64,000 nucleotides of DNA from Psoroptes ovis (GCA_002943765.1 PQWQ01000001.1:4313501-4377500); one strand, 5' to 3'; shown: positions 15,601-29,106, counted from the first letter of the stretch. Notes: a model not told the origin generated them from the sequence alone. Translations and numbers: made by a program.

Positions 15601-17561
15601 CTATTGGTAAGTGTAGTCTTCATTCAAAAAAAAAAAAAAAAAAATCAAATGACTATGTTTAATAAGGTCATTGATTATCTAACGGGCATTTTGAATTTTG
15701 AATTAAATTTTTGAATTTTTCCATTTTTTTTGCTTGCATTTAGAATTGTCATCGACATCCACAAATTCGTGATGAAGTTTATTGTCAATTAATGAAACAA
15801 ACGACTAGTAATAAAAGTCCAAAACTGTAAGTTTTTTTTTATTTAAATCAATTTCAAATAATTTATGATTGATGAATGAGATTTTTGTTTATGGAAATTT
15901 TCTCGTACATTTTTTTTTCTTAAATTCAAATTTTAATCTTGTTTTTTTTTTCGTTATCTTTCGTAATTAAATCTTAATTTCAATGAACGAAACAAAACAG
16001 TGATAGCTGTCAACGTGGTTGGAGATTATTTTCAATCATCACCGCATATTTCGATTGTACAGAAACATTACGACCTTATTTATTCAAATATCTTGAAACG
16101 GCCGCATATGATAAACGTCGTGCATTTCATGTAACAGCAAATATTACGCTTAAAAATTTGAAAAAAACATTCAAATATGGTGGCAGAAAAAATGTTCCAA
16201 GTATTGAAGAAATTGCAGCAATATCAGCTGGTCGTACATCGAAACGACAAATGTATCGTTTACCTGGTGGCACTGAACGTATTCTTAGTACATCATGTAC
16301 AACGGTTGTCAATGATATTATCGAAGAAATTTGTCTAATGCTTAACGTGACTAATTCATTAGAAATGGAAGAATTTTCACTTTATTGTATCATTGAAGGA
16401 GGTACGATTTTTCATTTTTGATATCATGCTTCATCTGTAATTAATAATATTTTTTTCACTTTAAAAGATCCTTATACAATGCCATTGAATAGAGATGAAT
16501 ACATATTGGATGTAACCACTGAATTGCTGAAAAATGGTCAACTATTTTATTTAATATTTTGTCGTTCAGTTTGGTATTATCCATTACGATTAGACAGTCA
16601 TCTTTATATTGAAGTTGTATTCAATCAAGTTGCACCTGATTATCTTGAGGGGCTCCTGATACAAATATCGGGTGAAAAATTATCGGATGATATTACACAA
16701 CAAATTTCACGCATTGCATCATTGTTACATCGTGCAGCTGAATTAGAACAAATGCCGACAAAAGATGAAATAAAATATTTACTACCTAAACCTGTTTTAG
16801 CATTACGTTCACTAAAACCGATGCAATGGGTAGAAATGGTACAAAATCATTGGAATGATATGTCAGCATTATCACCGATCGAAGCAAAAGCACAATGTTT
16901 AGATATATTACAAAAATGGCCATTATTTGGTTCATGTTTTTTCGCTGTCAAAGTATGTTTACATTTTCAAATTGACTATTCAAATCATTAATTTTAAAAT
17001 TATTACCATTCAAAATAGCGCATTCAAAATGATTTTCACACTCATTTGGATCATATATTAGCATTGAACAAAGATGGTGTTCATTTTCTTGACATGTCAA
17101 CACATGTAAGTTATTATTTTTCATTCATTAGTCTATTGATCAACATTGATCATCCCCTAAACATAATATTCACATAGGAAAAAGTTTGGCGTCATCCATT
17201 TTCCGAAGTAATTTCGACCAGAAAAGTACGTTCGGAAGATGGTACATTATATTTAGATATGAAATGTGGTAATTTAATGGTACAAAAAATTACCCGTATA
17301 CAAACTGATCAGGTATGATTGACAATAGATTAAGAAAAAATTCATTTATTTTTAATTATTTCAAAAAAATATCATTAATTATTATTCGAAAAAAAATCAA
17401 TCTAGGCACATGAAATATCACGATTAATCAGTCAATATATTGAAATTGAACAACATTTTAAAAGCGGAAGAAGTCCATCACAACAAACAAATAATGGTAG
17501 TAGCAGCAGTAGCAGTAGTCAACAAGAAGAAGATAAATCATTAAGTAATCAATCGACATGA
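666..17561 (+). CDS. Myo15: Unconventional myosin XV (MyTH4-FERM myosin), 5' partial, 21 exons
   Basis: Actin-based motor of class XV (sisyphus in Drosophila, MYO15A in mammals), which carries cargo along filopodia- or stereocilia-like bundles. Exons: 666-815, 970-1091, 3002-3065, 3134-3288, 3351-3425, 3484-3684, 3742-8005, 8071-10760, 10829-10925, 10985-11159, 14009-14400, 14533-14702, 14857-15034, 15135-15204, 15530-15606, 15744-15826, 16001-16401, 16468-16952, 17019-17105, 17178-17312, 17406-17561. All joins keep frame, giving 3408 visible residues. Seen in order: N-terminal SH3-like fold, motor with P-loop GESGSGKT (3486-3509) and DMFGFE (about 4377), three IQ-like motifs (5350-5550), MyTH4 (5800-6240), FERM lobe F1, a huge Asn/Gln/Ser linker with polyproline (8683-8720), FERM lobes F2-F3, SH3 (split by the intron at 11160), second MyTH4 (from 14857) and second FERM to the stop. 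This order is diagnostic of class XV. The true start is not visible. Confidence 0.95.
1351..1367. repeat. (AC)n microsatellite in Myo15 intron
   Basis: A run of AC dinucleotides inside the 1.9 kb third visible intron (1092-3001). A (GT)n run lies at 1900-1916 in the same intron, so the two could pair in single-stranded form. The rest of the intron is A/T-rich and holds no exon I can support. Confidence 0.8.
2187..2254. repeat. Two adjacent inverted repeats in Myo15 intron
   Basis: Arms TGCAGGTAAA (2187-2196) and TTTACCTGCA (2205-2214) form a perfect 10-bp stem with an 8-base loop. Fifteen bases on, CAGTGCATCCA (2229-2239) and TGGATACACTG (2244-2254) form an 11-bp stem with one mismatch-type pair and a 4-base loop. 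They sit in a locally less A/T-rich patch of the intron. They could be a remnant of a small foldback element; no target duplication was identified. Confidence 0.6.
13247..13316. repeat. 16-bp perfect inverted repeat (hairpin) in Myo15 intron
   Basis: AATTTCTTTGGTGAAA (13247-13262) is followed after 38 bases by its exact reverse complement (13301-13316). The loop contains a second short pair, AGCGA and TCGCT, so the fold can extend inward. It lies in the 2.8 kb intron (11160-14008) that splits the SH3 domain. It could be a MITE remnant or a small-RNA hairpin; sequence alone does not decide. No coding exon is seen in the rest of the intron. Confidence 0.65.
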
Positions 17562-19054
17562 TAGCATCTTAAATCATAAATATTATCATTATCATCATTT
17601 TCATCCATTGATTTATGTTAATTTCAAAAAAAATTAATTTTCATATTCAATGAATGATAATAATTTCAATTTTTTCAATGAAAAATTGAAAAAAAATGAA
17701 AAATTCAAAATCGAAATCGATTAGTTTTATCTTAGATTAAGAAAATTGTTTATCTCCTTATTATTCATCATTATACAAAAGCAACAAGTGCCATAGAGTG
17801 TTCGATTGAAAAACAGGAATGATCATAAATGATTCAAAAGGAAACATGTTAAAAATGGATCAACAATTCCTTAATTCAAAAAAAAAAAATTATCCTTGAT
17901 TCAAATTTTCAAATTTTTATTATTTACAAATTTTATAAAAACGATACATGTATTTGAAACGGTATGGGGCCAAGGCTAATATTATTCGATTGATGATAGT
18001 TCCTTGAAGACACAAACAAACAAACAGACAAATCAAATCAACGAATACAAATCAACAAATAAAAAAACATTTTAAACATTAAGCAAAGATGATCACAAAT
18101 AATTTATTATTATCACAAAGAAGATTTTTCACTTATTCATTCATTCAATCATTGATTTTTTTTCCTCGTTTGTAATTTTATTATTTATCATTCCATTCAT
18201 TCATTCATTCATTTGTAATTTCATTATTATTATTATTATTATTTACACTTTTCATTTCATTTCATTTATTGACAATTTTTTTTCATTGAAATCATCTTGA
18301 ATTATCAACTGACTTACACTAACCGAGCAACAACAACAACAGCACCGAACAAAACATAACAATGACAATTGCTTTCAATAACAAAAAAAAAAAAAAAAAA
18401 AAAAATTCATACAAAAACACCACAAATGATCATAAATCGATCATTTGACGTTTGACACATATTTGTTTTCGAATAAATTTTGACAATATCGAAAAAATAT
18501 ATCGAATGGACAATTGTATACAGAAATATAAATTTACCTTTTTTTCCGTTGTTGATTTTTAAAATTTTTTCAAAATCTTATTTTCCTTCAGATGATTTAC
18601 ATTTCATCCTTGTTCATGATTGAATCACTTGATTGAATTATTGATGATGATGATGATGATGAATGATGATCATGAGGAAAAAATTTGAAAATCTGAAAAA
18701 TTTGAAAAAAATAATCACACAAAGTAACGCCATCTGTTGACGAATAATTTTATTAAGAAAAAATATTTTTTTTTTTTTTTGTTTTAGCAAAAATAATAAT
18801 TTTTTCATATTTTGTTTGTTTGTAATAATTCATAAATAAATAAAAATATCAATTACAATATAAATATAATTACAAAAATTAATAATAATAATAATAATCG
18901 AATGTAAATATATTGAAATAAACAATTGAAATAAAAAAATGTGAAAATTGAAAACAATGAAATGTGAATTGAATGAGAATTTTTTTTTTTTTTTTTTTTG
19001 GTTAGATTTGTTTTGTTTTGTTTGTTTACGAATGCATTTGTTTATCCCGATCTC
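17562..19054. other. Convergent intergenic region, 3' UTRs of Myo15 and DLK
   Basis: About 1.5 kb between two converging stop codons. It holds A/T-rich sequence, several homopolymer runs (for example A at 18380-18405, T at 18767-18780 and 18978-18999), ATT/CATT microsatellites near 18180-18250 and possible AATAAA poly(A) signals on both strands. A TAACGCCATCT motif lies at 18725-18735. I see no gene. Confidence 0.7.
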
Positions 19055-22000
19055 TTATGTGATTATTCTTGGACTCATATCACCTACTTCATTACTGTTC
19101 ATTGTTGTCATTGTATTATGTTTATTTGATGATGATAAAATATATTTATTTGATGATGAATTTTTATGATGAGTATGATGATGATGATGATGATGTCCAC
19201 CGCTATGTGGACGTCTATCTGCCATACTTTTACGGCCAGGTGGTAATGAAGCTTTCAATTTACGTTTAATAATAGCAATATTATAATCTTTTTCATTTTG
19301 TTGATCTACATCACAACTGCTCCTGCTTGTATTGATTTCATTATCATCATCAATATCTTCATCATCATCATCATTATTATCACTTGAACTTGTTGATGAT
19401 GTTTTTCGCCTTAATCGACCATACACATTTGGATAATTGAATTCTTGTAATCGTCCAACTGAACTTGAACGCCGTGAATATAAATAATGATCATCATCAT
19501 AATCATCATTTTCTTCATAATCAGTAGAACTATTGGCAACATATGATTGTTTACGATTATTATGAATTGATGATGATGTAGGACGAGATCTTCCAGATGA
19601 ATGTGCCGATGATGGACAAGAACCACGATCAACAGCTTTTTGTCGACGTAATCTTGCTCGCATTCTTAGTCCTGAAAGTGATGCTGATGTGTTTGCTGAA
19701 CTTGCACTGATGTTTCCAGCATTATTGTTGCTATTCTTTTTTGGTTCAGCGATCGGCGATGATACACAACTTTGTCCTTCACCATAACCTGAATCAAATG
19801 TTCTACGTTGTGGTACACCACGTACCATTGGCACTTGATTATTATTGCTTTGATTTGTTACAATTGAATCTTGTTGATCGGGTTTATTATTATTGCTTGT
19901 ATCAACTTGAACACTGATTACATCATCTAATGCAAATGATGCTTCTTGGGCAGTTGTATCTTGTGAATCAGCCATACTGAAACTGATATCTTTTGATGAT
20001 GTCGAACAACATTGATTCATTCGACGATTACGTCTTCGTAATTTTGCTTTGACGCTTCCATATTGTGATCCGCCACGTTGTCGTATTGGACTTTCTAAAG
20101 CTCGCACAAACTATCGTTTAGCAAGCAAAAAAATGATTATTATAAGTAAAAATATAATTGTAGAATTCAATTTTAAACGTACCAAACTATCACTTAAATC
20201 ATTATTATTCATTTTAATTGAATCACGACTCAATTCTAATGCACTTTTATAAATCGGATCGTTTAATGCTTTTTCCAACAATTTTTCCGTCAATGGTTTT
20301 CGAGATAATTTTGATGATTCCGAAATTTCAGTACAATGTTGACTACCACCATGTTCACTTTCACAAATTTTACGTTCTCTTTCCACTAATGATTCAATAA
20401 CTTTGACCATATCTGTATATAAACTGGCTGTTTTGCGTATCATAGCACTTTGTAATGCTGATTGCAATGGTTCATCCAAATCTAGATGAGCAGTAGGATC
20501 CATTTGATCTAAATGATTTGTTGATTTTTTAAGATTTTTCGATTTCAGACGATCTGAACATTGTGATATTGGTGAGCCAGCAACCTGTGAACTGCTTGAC
20601 AGTGAATGCTGATTATTAAAATTAATTCTTGTTTGTGATAATGTATGTCGAACTTCTTCTTTCCATTCACGTTGTTTTTCACGAAATGCGTCCAATTTAA
20701 AATCACTAAATTCTCTAGCAGCTATTTCAATATGAGCAATAATCTGTTGAAATGATGGACGATTTCGTGGTTTATTTTTCCAACACATTTGCATTAATAA
20801 ACGATAACCTTTTGGAAACGATTCAGGCAATGGAAGACTTAAATTTGAATTGCCAACACCATAAATAATGGTTGATTGTTCAAAATCACGATATGGTACT
20901 TCAAGTGTTAATAGCTCCCACATAACAACACCAAAACTCCAAATATCAACTTTTTCTGAACATAATTCTGATCTAATAACTTCAGGCGCCATCCATGCTA
21001 CAGTGCCTGCAAATGACATTATTTTCGAACAATCACTTAATTGTCTACTGGTGCCAAAATCAGATATTTTCAAAACACTATCATTCGATATTAATACATT
21101 TGGAGATTTAAGATCACGATGAATGATTTTATGTTGATGTAAATAATTCATTCCTGAGGCTATTTGATGTGACCAATCAATAACTTGTGCTGGCGGCATA
21201 AATTCACATCTTTTTAGAAATTCATATAATTGTCCAAATGGACAAAATTCCATCACAATACAATAATTGGCACTTTGTGTACAAACACCTTTAAATGCAA
21301 CAATATTTTTATGATTCAATTTACGTAAATGTTTAATTTCTGTTTCACATTTTTCACGCATTTTTTTCACAGCCACATATTCTTGATTCAATAATGCAAC
21401 ATATACTGACCCTTGTGCACCACTACCCAAGAATTGCATATCTTTTAAATTTTCATATGGTATTTCGCAATTATTTTTTCCATCTTTAAATCCTTTACTG
21501 CTAATAATGCCGATAATCGGTTTAAAACAACCGAAAACACCGCCTAACCAATTTTGATGATGATTATTATGATGAGTTATTTTACCATTAGCATTTTGTG
21601 TATGACGATGTATATGATGAAGATGTACATCCATTGTACTTTGATTATGATGATATACATTCGGTTGTCCATAATGGTCATACATCATATTATTTTGATT
21701 AATATTATCAACAATATAATCTGAATGTTCACATGATATGATTGGTCTATTTTGATATTGATGAATATCATCCAATGAAAAACTACGACGAAATAAATGT
21801 GCACGTGTAAATGATGTTGATCGATCATCATTACTATTATCGGGGGAATTTTCATTCATATTCATCATATTATCTGATTCATCATTTGAATCATTTCGAC
21901 CATATGATATTGGTTTTTGTGTAACATTCAATATAAGTTGATGATGATTATTGTTATCATTATCAGTACCATTATGTCTATCGTAAACGAAGGGAAATTA

Positions 22001-22329
22001 AAGAAATGATAATAAGAAAAATTAAGAAAAAAAACATTAAAATTTGAACGAAATTATTAATAATAAACAAACAAACAAAAAGAAATTTGACAAAGTAAGT
22101 TCACTAACCTTATAGAATCCATAATAATCATTTCTTTTGATGGTGATGTTGGCGATGTTTTCATTGATGATGGTGATTGTTGATTCAATTGTTGTTGTTG
22201 TTGAGATTTCATATCATAATTAAAAAAATGTGGTGATTCTAATTGTCGAAATATACCTTGTACATCATCATCAGGTAATACTGAACCATGATTATTATTT
22301 CTTTTAAGGCTACGTTTTAAGGTTGACAT
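19055..22329 (-). CDS. wnd: Dual leucine zipper kinase (MAP3K12/13, wallenda)
   Basis: MAP kinase kinase kinase upstream of JNK/p38, acting in axon injury, degeneration and regeneration signalling. Exons on the minus strand: 22329-22109, 21977-20183, 20110-19055, in frame, 1023 residues. The first in-frame ATG is at 22329; upstream in-frame codons lack ATG. Kinase domain about residues 249-505: glycine loop GSGAQGSV, VAVKK with the ATP lysine near 278, HRDLKSPN (Asp about 362), DFGTS (Asp about 380) and AGTVAWMAPE, all typical of DLK/LZK. Just before it, FGCFKP (Cys about 224) matches the cysteine reported as palmitoylated in vertebrate DLK. After the kinase there is a helical stretch with LYTDMVKVIESLVERERK, matching the second zipper region of DLK. 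The C-terminus is Ser/Asn/Asp-rich with a His tract. It converges on Myo15. Confidence 0.95.
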
Positions 22330-23361
22330 TTTTGTTTTGTTTGACCTTTTGCGTGTTTGAGAATTATTAAACAATAATGATAATGATAATGAGAACAGGT
22401 TTTGTTTCTCGCCACAGGGTCAAAGAGCAGGGTTAAGATTTATGATGATAATTTTAGATGAAGGAATGCCAGTAGATGAAGCAAAAAAGCTCATAAATTA
22501 TTCGAATGAGTGAGATGATCCAAGAACTAATCTTGATCTTTGGTTAATGATTACATCCAAAATTATTTTTTCAATGATGATCACTGTTGATATTGATGGA
22601 AATCCTTATAATCGATGACATTTGCATTGAGTATTTAAAATCTATTTTAAAAATCAAATAAAAATTGAAAAATGAATGAAAAATATTAAAAGAAATTTCG
22701 GATATTTCAGTTTAATCATAAAATTTCAAAGAAATTTCATTGAAATTTTCAATTACTTCATAAATATCTTTACATTATCTCTACAATGAATGCTTGGATG
22801 CTCATTTTCTTGTCATATTTTGAAACTTGAACATTTCATATTTCATATTTATTTGTTATTTGAAAATTTTCAAAATAATTCAAATTATTTTCAATCGTTT
22901 TCAATTGTTAACAATTTTCTCGTATATTTTTTTGTATCATTGAAAATTTTAATTGAAAAATCTACATGTAAGACACTCGATTTTGACTTCGATAATCAAA
23001 CACAACTAATAATGATCACAAAGGGAAAAGTGAATAAAATTTAATGACAATCAAGGTTAAACTCTATACTCTATGGATAAAATATGATTGTTTTCAACAT
23101 CGAGCAACAAAGGGATTAAAAGAGAAATAATCTTAATTAATTATCTTTCAATCATGAAAATAATCAAAGTATTTAAAAGAAATTGAAATTGAGAAATGAT
23201 TGGAGTCAATCAATTATTGATTCATTCAATGATTGATTAGCGCATTAGAGATTAGCGTCCATACCAAAATCGGTGGAACAGCAAACAAATTCATTTTTAT
23301 GAATGAATGGCTAACCCTTTCTCGAGTGTCCATTCGAAGATATGGAACAGAAATCGTAAGA

Positions 23362-23424
23362 AAATCAAATTTAATTTGATTTAAATCAAATTTAATTTGA
23401 TTTAAATCAAATCAATTGATTTTT
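23362..23424. repeat. Three tandem copies of a 21-bp near-palindrome
   Basis: The unit AAATCAAATTTAATTTGATT plus T occurs at 23362-23382 and 23383-23403, with a diverged third copy at 23404-23424. Each unit is itself nearly self-complementary, so the array can form a series of cruciforms. The copies are direct and contiguous, with no spacers and no associated genes, so this is not a CRISPR. Confidence 0.8.
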
Positions 23425-26266
23425 CTAACAAGAAATTTTTCTTGTATCAGGCAAAATGATGAAATTAATTATTCAATGAGCAATTCATTCCAATTTGAAA
23501 CATTTCCATCATTAAATACACCTGTACATTTTTTTACATTCATACATTCATCATATCTTATACAATCTTGTTAATAATTCAATTCACATACACAAACACA
23601 CACACACCAACACACTGGTATTGCATAGCGATGTCGAAACCAAAATGTTGTACACCTGTGCATACATGTAAATATTCAACACAAAATACATGACTCCCGC
23701 GACATGTATCGTTTCAATGAGATGGGTGCCATTGAAAATTGAACCAACTGAAAACTTACTGACTGATTATGTTTGTTTGTTCCAGAAAAATTGTAAAAAA
23801 ATTTCTTCAGTAATATTTGTCAATCAATTATCACTGTATACACCTCTAATGAGGCTATACACCTGTGTATATCTATGCTGTAAATTATCTCCGGTTACAA
23901 TTAAGAAAAATAAATTTTTAAAGAAAACTAAATTACATCCGTAACTGGTTAAATGGTTTTAAATATGATTCAAATTTCTTGGAACATTTAATGTCATTGA
24001 TTATTGTAATTGTTCATTAGTTTTCTCTCTTTCTAAGACTTCTATGATGTCTAATACTATTGTTGTTGTTGCCTGTAGGCGTATTACATTTATTATTCAT
24101 AGAAATTCGCTTTGATTTTCGCAACATAATACACACAACTGTATCGATGAACTTTGAATAATCAGTGAGTAATGGTAAAAAATGGTAAAAAAAAATGAAT
24201 AATCTACTGAACATATAACGGTAATTTCGATGACTAATCATTTGTTCATTTGAACTAAGTTTTGTTGATTATGATTTTCAGGTCATTCATTCATTATGTA
24301 TGAAAATTATTTGAAATCAATCTAGGTTACTGACTTACCTTTTAAGGGTCAATATTTTTTCTCTTGAATATTGATTATTTCATTGATTAATTTACTGGTG
24401 ATTGTTGATGCTTGAATATTTCAATAGATTTCATAAATTTTATATTTTCAATACCGAAAAACAAAATCACAGGTTGATTCTTGTAAATTTTGATGAAATT
24501 ATTATCTTCAGTTTTGATTCGTAAATAAATTTCAATATATAAATTTGAAAAAATAGTAAATAATACCAGTAGAGATAAATATGAATCAAAATAATTATAA
24601 AAATAGATGAAAATCAATTGATGATCAATAATCGAATATAATTTTTTTAATAACAAAAATAAAATCTATTTAGAACTTGAATTCATTGAATAATTTTTAA
24701 TCTAGATCATCATTATTCAATAATAATGTTCAATAATTTTTTGGAATAAATTTTATGCCGATTTGATTGAATTGAACACGATTAAATTCTGTTTTGAAAT
24801 GAATAAATAAAAATGTTGATTGAAATGTTTCTCAATCAAATCGACATTCAATACATTGGCGTTTGATGAACTTGATCAAACGAACGACAAACGTTGAATG
24901 AATTCAATGATTTGAAAAAAATAATGAATTTAAAGAATTCAAGAATTTTTGGAATTCAAGGATATTCCCTGGAAATATAGCAATTCCAGCGTTAATGACA
25001 ATAATTCAAGCAATAAAAGAACTTAGACACATACACATAAAATCATTTGTTGTCATAGTGTTACAAATATTCATGAAAATATATTTACATGGTACAAATG
25101 TATAAGTAAAATGATTATATAATTCATTGATTCATTCGTTCATTTTACGTCGAATCATAGATGATGATGATGATAATACGAATATTACGAAAATAGACAA
25201 AGATAATGTTGTTTATTCGGTATTATTAATGGTAAATACATATGAATGTGTTCAATAATTATGACCACATATACACAGATAATGGATCGTATTATATCGA
25301 TTAAATAAATAAATGAATGAAAAACTTTACGTTTAAATGACGAATATTATTCGAAGGTATATTTAAGATAAATGAATGTATATCATTTCGCAAAAATCAC
25401 AAAAGTAAAAGCAATTTCGAAGAATACAAACACACATACACATACAAGTCAGACCTGTGCACCATTGAAAATGATGACCATTCTTCTGTTTTTTGTTTTT
25501 GACCACTGAAAAAAAAAAATTTTCAATCAAAGAATCAAAATGGTCGAGAGCTTATACAACACACACACACACACAGCAACGAAGCCAATCTTTGGAATGA
25601 ATTTACTTTGAAATGAATGAATGAATATGTATCATTGGAAATTTTAAATATTTCTTCAGGGCATTTTCTTATCTTTATTCTTCAATTTTTTTTTCGATCT
25701 ATCTGTTTCACCCTGCTGATTCACTGATTCATTTTTTTTTTCACAGTGATAATAAAAACTGAAAAAATATTCAGGTGCACGAATAAAGTGTATAAGGTGG
25801 TCAACACAGAGAAAATATATCACAGTTCGTACCACCAATACAAAACAAACAAAATTCAAATGAAAAATAAAAATTTGAATTCAAAGTAAAATTCATATTC
25901 ACTATTCACCATTTCACTGATATTTTTATAAAATTTCAATTATGTTTTATGAGATTTCTCTATCTGAGATTGAATTTTGAATTTCTTTTTTTTTACTTTT
26001 TTTATTTGAAATTTATTACATACAAAGCATGAATGAATGTGTGTGTGTATGGACAACAAAATTTTTAAAACAAATCATAATAATAATAAGAGAAAAACAA
26101 CAATTCTGAAACAATTCAAAAAAACACAAGAAGAGAATTGAAAAATGCAAAAAATACACACAAATACATTCAAATTTCAATACAACTGGTTTTTTTTTCG
26201 TAAAACAAACTTGTAAAGTATCCATTTGAATATATTTCGGACAATCAGTAGAAATTAGTAGTAATA

Positions 26267-26346
26267 TTAGGTTGTCCGGAAAGTTTTTGCCGGTTATATC
26301 GTAGAAAATTATTGGAAATTCGGCATAAACTTTCCGGACAACTTAA
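26267..26346. mobile_element. 80-bp mariner-type MITE
   Basis: The left end TTAGGTTGTCCGGAAAGTTT and the inverted right end (starting TTAAGTTGTCCGGAAAGTTT when read from the other strand) match at 25 of 27 positions counting the flanking base. The element is bounded by TA on both sides (26265-26266 and 26347-26348), as expected for Tc1/mariner insertion at TA. TTAGGTTG is a typical mariner terminal sequence. The 28-base centre has no coding capacity, so this is a non-autonomous element needing a transposase from elsewhere. Confidence 0.85.
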
Positions 26347-28079
26347 TAATATTCAATCATTGAAATATAAATGGTGAAAATATAATAAACCTTGATTGCT
26401 GTTTGCTTGCTTGTTTGCCAGCAAACGAATCAAAATTTTGAGAAAAAAAATCAAGATTTTTATCAATTTTTGAAACAAAAAACTTCAATCGGATTGAAGC
26501 TGTGAGATGGTTCAAGAAAAATGTTCAACACATCTTTTTCTCTCTCTCTATCTTTTTGAATGTTTTATCGCTCCAACAACAATCATATTCAACAATATAT
26601 GTGCAACCTTCAGTATGGTGTATGAGTATGTGAGTGTTTATGTTTGTATGAATAAGATTTTTAAACAAAATAAAAGAATGGTAAGGTGAAAACAGGTTTC
26701 ATGGCGTTGTACGACGATTATTGTTATTATTCATTCATTTATTCGTGTGTGAATCGAATTGAGAATGGGGAAACAGAAAAATTTAATTTGAATTGAATTG
26801 AATTGAATACAATCACAATCATCAAAGCTGATCACCATCATCATCAACATGAGATAAATGGGAGAAAAATCAAAATAAGATCAAACATGTTTGATGTTTC
26901 AAAGATGTTTGATTTTTAAATATTGATTTATATTAATATTGAGGGCTAGTAGTATTGGAAGTTCTGAAATTTCCAATAAATAAAATCTCTGTCATTGATA
27001 ATTATTGGAAAAATAAATTGAAAATCATAATAAATTTTGATTTAATTAAAATCATAAATTAAAATGTATGAATCATCAATGATTGATCATCATTGATTAT
27101 CAAAGATAATTTCAAAGAAAATTGATTAATTGATTAATTATCAATGAAAATCTTTCATTGCCATAAGGTTCTAAATCAAAAATTAAAAATAAAAGAATTA
27201 AAAATCGTAGAATTATCATGACATCATGATAATAAAAAAATAAATTCTCTGAATAAACATCAATCAAAATGAATTTATTTTGAAAATGTTTCCGGTTCAT
27301 AATAACAATAATAACTAATGACAATAATCAATGGATATATACCGCAAAACATGCGTATTTTAGACAGGTAGTTTTAGCTGAACATATATTTTTTAGCAGG
27401 TTATACATTACCACCTTATACACACTACTCCTCTTTCTATTCAAGCACACACACACAACACAAACACACATGCAATGATTGTTATGACAACCAACCCACA
27501 ACCTACAACAACAATGTCTACATTAAGAAAATCAAAGAACCGGATTGAATGACGTCAATCATTGATTGACGGTTAATGATGATGATGATAATGGTTGGTT
27601 GAATGAATGAATGAATGAATTAAAAGAATTTGAATGATATCATCGAGTTCCAACAAATGTAAAGGCAGTAAAATGAAGAATTGATTTTTTTTTCAAATTC
27701 ATTGATTCTTTGGTGATATATACACGGTATAATCTTTATCGAATGGCCATGTTTGGCCATCAAAAGAGTTGACAAAACAAATTCTTTGGATCACGTTTTA
27801 TTAATAATCATTATTGATTTCAATAATAATGATAATGATGATTAGGATAACCAGTTACAATCATTATTGGATTTGATTGTTTGTAGGTGTTGTTAACATT
27901 GTTCAAATAATAATAATTTGTATCATTATTGCTACGATTATTGATCATTAAAAATACACCCAAATATTTATGGATATTCACCGATATGAAATGAAGGATT
28001 TTTTTCAAATGTTTTTTTTGTTTGATTAAAAAAAATTAATACCTTCACATGATCATGGGATCACACAAGAGAAACAATG

Positions 28080-28117
28080 CAAACCGACCCTGGGGTTGTT
28101 CAAATGGAGTCGGTTTG
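28080..28117. repeat. 9-bp inverted repeat in a GC-richer island
   Basis: CAAACCGAC (28080-28088) pairs with GTCGGTTTG (28109-28117) around a 20-base loop. The surrounding 28075-28180 has clearly more G and C than its neighbourhood and a second small stem, ACCC/GGGT, near 28170. Function unknown. Confidence 0.5.
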
Positions 28118-28680
28118 GCCGTCGAATAATTATCACCATTAAAAACAATTGTTTCAATGTCAAGGGCAAGACCCGTAAGGGTTTTCATTTGTGAATTCAT
28201 GTGAATTTACATGAATACAGATACATTCATTCAAACTAATTATTAATTTATTCATTCATACATTCACTCATTGAATAATCTTGATAATGTAAACAACAAA
28301 ATTAATGACCATTATCACCGTATGTTTGTACAAGATGATCAAACGCAATGAAACCTTGAATAAATTGATTCATTTTTGGTTTTTTGTATTTGAATTTCAA
28401 TGTTGTACTATGGAATTCAAGGGAATTCAAGAGCTAAACATTGAAATTCGAATGAAAAAAAATGTAAGGCTAGTGCTTACTACCACTTAACAAACATATA
28501 GAATTTTAATATATTCTGAGACAACCAAGTAATACATGTATATGATGGGCGTAAGTCCAATATCTATGAGAGGGAAATTTTTTGTCAAACATAATTATCA
28601 TTATGATTATTATTTATTCATATTCATAAATTCACTTGGTACAAGAGTACAAGAAAAATGGTGAAACATATTCATGAGAA

Positions 28681-28741
28681 TTCGTTCTGGGTCTCCCTAC
28701 CCTGGCTCTATCCCTTTCGGGTCTATCTACCTGTCACCTGG
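28681..28741. other. Small GC-rich patch (about 55% G+C)
   Basis: Sixty bases with 33 G or C by direct count, pyrimidine-biased, with the word GGGTCT repeated at 28689 and 28719. It contrasts sharply with the A/T-rich flanks. No reading frame, tRNA fold or known motif was recognised; it may be a transposon or structural RNA remnant. Confidence 0.4.
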
Positions 28742-29106
28742 AATTTTTGTTTTTGATATACAGAATATGTATCGTGGTACATATGTATTAGGGAAATCAT
28801 AGCAACAAAAATTCAAAGACATGAAGAAGCCAAACAAAATAATTTTTGGGGAAGTGACAGAAATATTTTCATCTAAATTCTAAAATTTCTAACAATTCAC
28901 AAGCGGCCTCTATTATTATCGAAGCATAAATTCAAGCCAAAATAATCATAGAATAATTCAAATTAAATATGAAAATATTGAAACTTACCAAAATTGAATT
29001 ATAGGAAGTTGGTTTAATGTATTTAAATTTGAAATTTAAGAAATTGGCTGAAATGTTTGAATTATTTTTTCTTTTTGAATAATTCAGGATTGATAATTGA
29101 AAAAAA

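Larger units (their letters stand above)
22330..29106. other. Gene-poor 6.8 kb intergenic region
   Basis: No ORF here has convincing codon texture, domain or splice structure; the open frames present (for example near 22790, 23690 and 24387) are short and random-looking. Contents: the upstream region of DLK (22330-22700), a tandem palindrome (23362-23424), a mariner-type MITE (26267-26346), a canonical TGACGTCA octamer at 27550-27557, a hairpin at 28080-28117, a GC-rich patch at 28681-28741, and microsatellites (CA near 23588 and 25559, GAAT near 27601). Confidence 0.6.

Noticed and set aside
23362..23424. Possible CRISPR-like array
   Set aside because: The repeats are contiguous without spacers, there are no cas genes, and the genome is clearly eukaryotic.
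28080..28117. tRNA gene
   Set aside because: The stem and GTTCAAAT-like word suggested a T-arm, but no acceptor stem, D-arm or anticodon arm of correct spacing is present. No convincing tRNA was found anywhere in the window.
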